This document shows, piece after piece, positions 21,663 to 22,145 of a stretch of DNA of 22,145 bases; position 1 is the stretch's first letter, and each line of letters opens with the position of its first letter. The DNA lies in assembly GCA_947384055.1 (NCBI GenBank), contig CANDFO010000038.1:1-22145 (forward strand), read 5' to 3'. This DNA comes from an uncultured Flavonifractor sp. Lineage in GTDB: Bacteria; Bacillota; Clostridia; Oscillospirales; Oscillospiraceae. The notes beneath the pieces are model-generated. The model did no database searches. It was given only the letters and a program-made list of their open reading frames with translations, and was not told the origin of the DNA. Made by a program: the position numbers and the translations under genes.

Positions 21663-22145
21663 TTACTGGTATATTCCATGATGCCTGCCGTGGTGATTCC
21701 CTCTGTGGTAGCCGCCGCCCATATGACCGTGGGCGGCGTTGGTGCATCCCACCGGGCAGTCGTGATAGTGTCCCGCCACGGCGCAGCTGCCGTCACAGTA
21801 GTGGAAGTGGTTGGGGTTGGTGCAGTTGGGGTCGGCACACCCCATGCTGTTCAGGAATACCGGCGCAGCGGAGGCAGGCGCAGCGGCGGAGACACCGCTT
21901 GTATGGTGGGGCTCCTCATGGTGGAGGCCGCTGTGGGCGTGGGCGGCGTCGGCGCATCCCACCGGGCAGTCGTGATAGTGCCCCGCCACGGCGCAGCTGC
22001 CGTCACAGTGGTGGAAGTGGTTGGGGTCGACGCAGTTGGGGTCGGCGCACCCCATGCTGTTCAGGAATACCGGTGCGGCGGAGGCAGGCACAGCGGCGGA
22101 GACACCGCTTGTATGGTGGGGCTCCTCATGGTGGAGGCCGCTGTG
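21663..22145 (-). CDS. Cys/His-rich tandem-repeat protein, C-terminal part (cut by window edge)
   Basis: The reading frame is open from the right edge to TAA at 21663, giving 160 visible residues; the start lies outside. It consists of near-identical 70-residue units. Each has six Cys in the order C-x4-C-x8-C-x3-C-x8-C-x3-C, including two HxHxCxxxC motifs (HFHYCDGSC and HYHDCPVGC). The units are joined by a His/Ala/Ser-rich linker (HSGLHHEEPHHTSG) and a segment PASAAPVFLNSMGCADPNC. The last unit ends in a Gly/His tail (RGNHHGRHHGIYQ). The Cys/His spacing suggests metal binding (inference). I recognise no family. No LPXTG motif or membrane helix is visible, so nothing links it to the sortase except position. 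A GTG at 22091 is not the real start, since the repeat continues upstream. Confidence 0.8.
   Translation of the reverse strand, partial: HSGLHHEEPHHTSGVSAAVPASAAPVFLNSMGCADPNCVDPNHFHHCDGSCAVAGHYHDCPVGCADAAHAHSGLHHEEPHHTSGVSAAAPASAAPVFLNSMGCADPNCTNPNHFHYCDGSCAVAGHYHDCPVGCTNAAHGHMGGGYHRGNHHGRHHGIYQ
21728..22145. repeat. 210-bp in-frame tandem repeat
   Basis: Unit 21728-21937 is repeated at 21938-22145 (the second copy is cut by the edge after 208 bases) with only scattered base changes, several of them silent. The length of 210 bp is exactly 70 codons, so copy-number change would keep the frame. Confidence 0.9.

Noticed and set aside
21728..22145. CRISPR-like or satellite array.
   Set aside because: The unit is 210 bp, in frame, without spacers, and encodes protein repeats.
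1..22145. tRNA or rRNA genes, integrases, transposases, toxin-antitoxin or restriction genes.
   Set aside because: None was recognised on either strand.

Overview
The window looks like a chromosomal segment of a GC-rich, low-spore-profile Clostridia member, most likely an Oscillospiraceae relative (Flavonifractor / Pseudoflavonifractor type). This is inferred from gene content: a Firmicutes-type DnaD plus DnaI-like loader pair, an SLH-anchored S41 protease, a phi3T/Bacillus-type ThyA, a TepA/YmfB-like ClpP protein, a class C sortase, strong AGGAGG ribosome binding sites and sigma-A promoters. No phage, plasmid, transposase, CRISPR or tRNA gene was seen. Genes are densely packed and mostly on the minus strand up to about 18 kb.

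Right-to-left on the minus strand: (i) guaA (16526-18067), convergent with a small membrane protein gene (16026-16508, plus); (ii) a folate/dTMP operon thyA-folA-NUDIX (15846 down to 13943); (iii) an FAD-dependent dehydrogenase and a membrane-anchored DUF1266 protein (13774 down to 11108); (iv) a 291-base gap with four DnaA-box-like 9-mers, then a long co-directional block from mnmE to position 574: mnmE, a LURP-one-like protein, the split ThrE exporter pair, a YjjG-like HAD phosphatase, an SGNH hydrolase overlapping a DUF4358 lipoprotein gene, DnaD, the DnaI-like loader, the S41-SLH protease and an unknown two-helix membrane protein; (v) a consensus promoter, a structured leader of about 270 nt and the start of rpsJ, the first gene of the S10 ribosomal protein operon, which runs off the left edge.

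On the plus strand after 18.4 kb: an AIM24/TIGR00266 protein, a 268-bp array of perfect hairpins closed by a 22-bp inverted repeat, an HxlR-type regulator and a TepA-like serine protease. The last converges on a class C sortase (minus) and the two share a terminator stem that contains both stop codons. At the right edge a Cys/His-rich protein built from near-identical 70-residue repeats is cut by the window end.

Most genes belong to known families. The parts least explained by known features are non-coding or architectural: the rpsJ leader, a 153-bp inverted-repeat element in the guaA leader with a half copy near rpsJ, the hairpin array at 19.2-19.4 kb, the DnaA-box cluster upstream of mnmE, the sortase without an evident lid motif, and the HxHxCxxxC tandem-repeat protein. 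No clearly new multi-gene system could be demonstrated from sequence alone.
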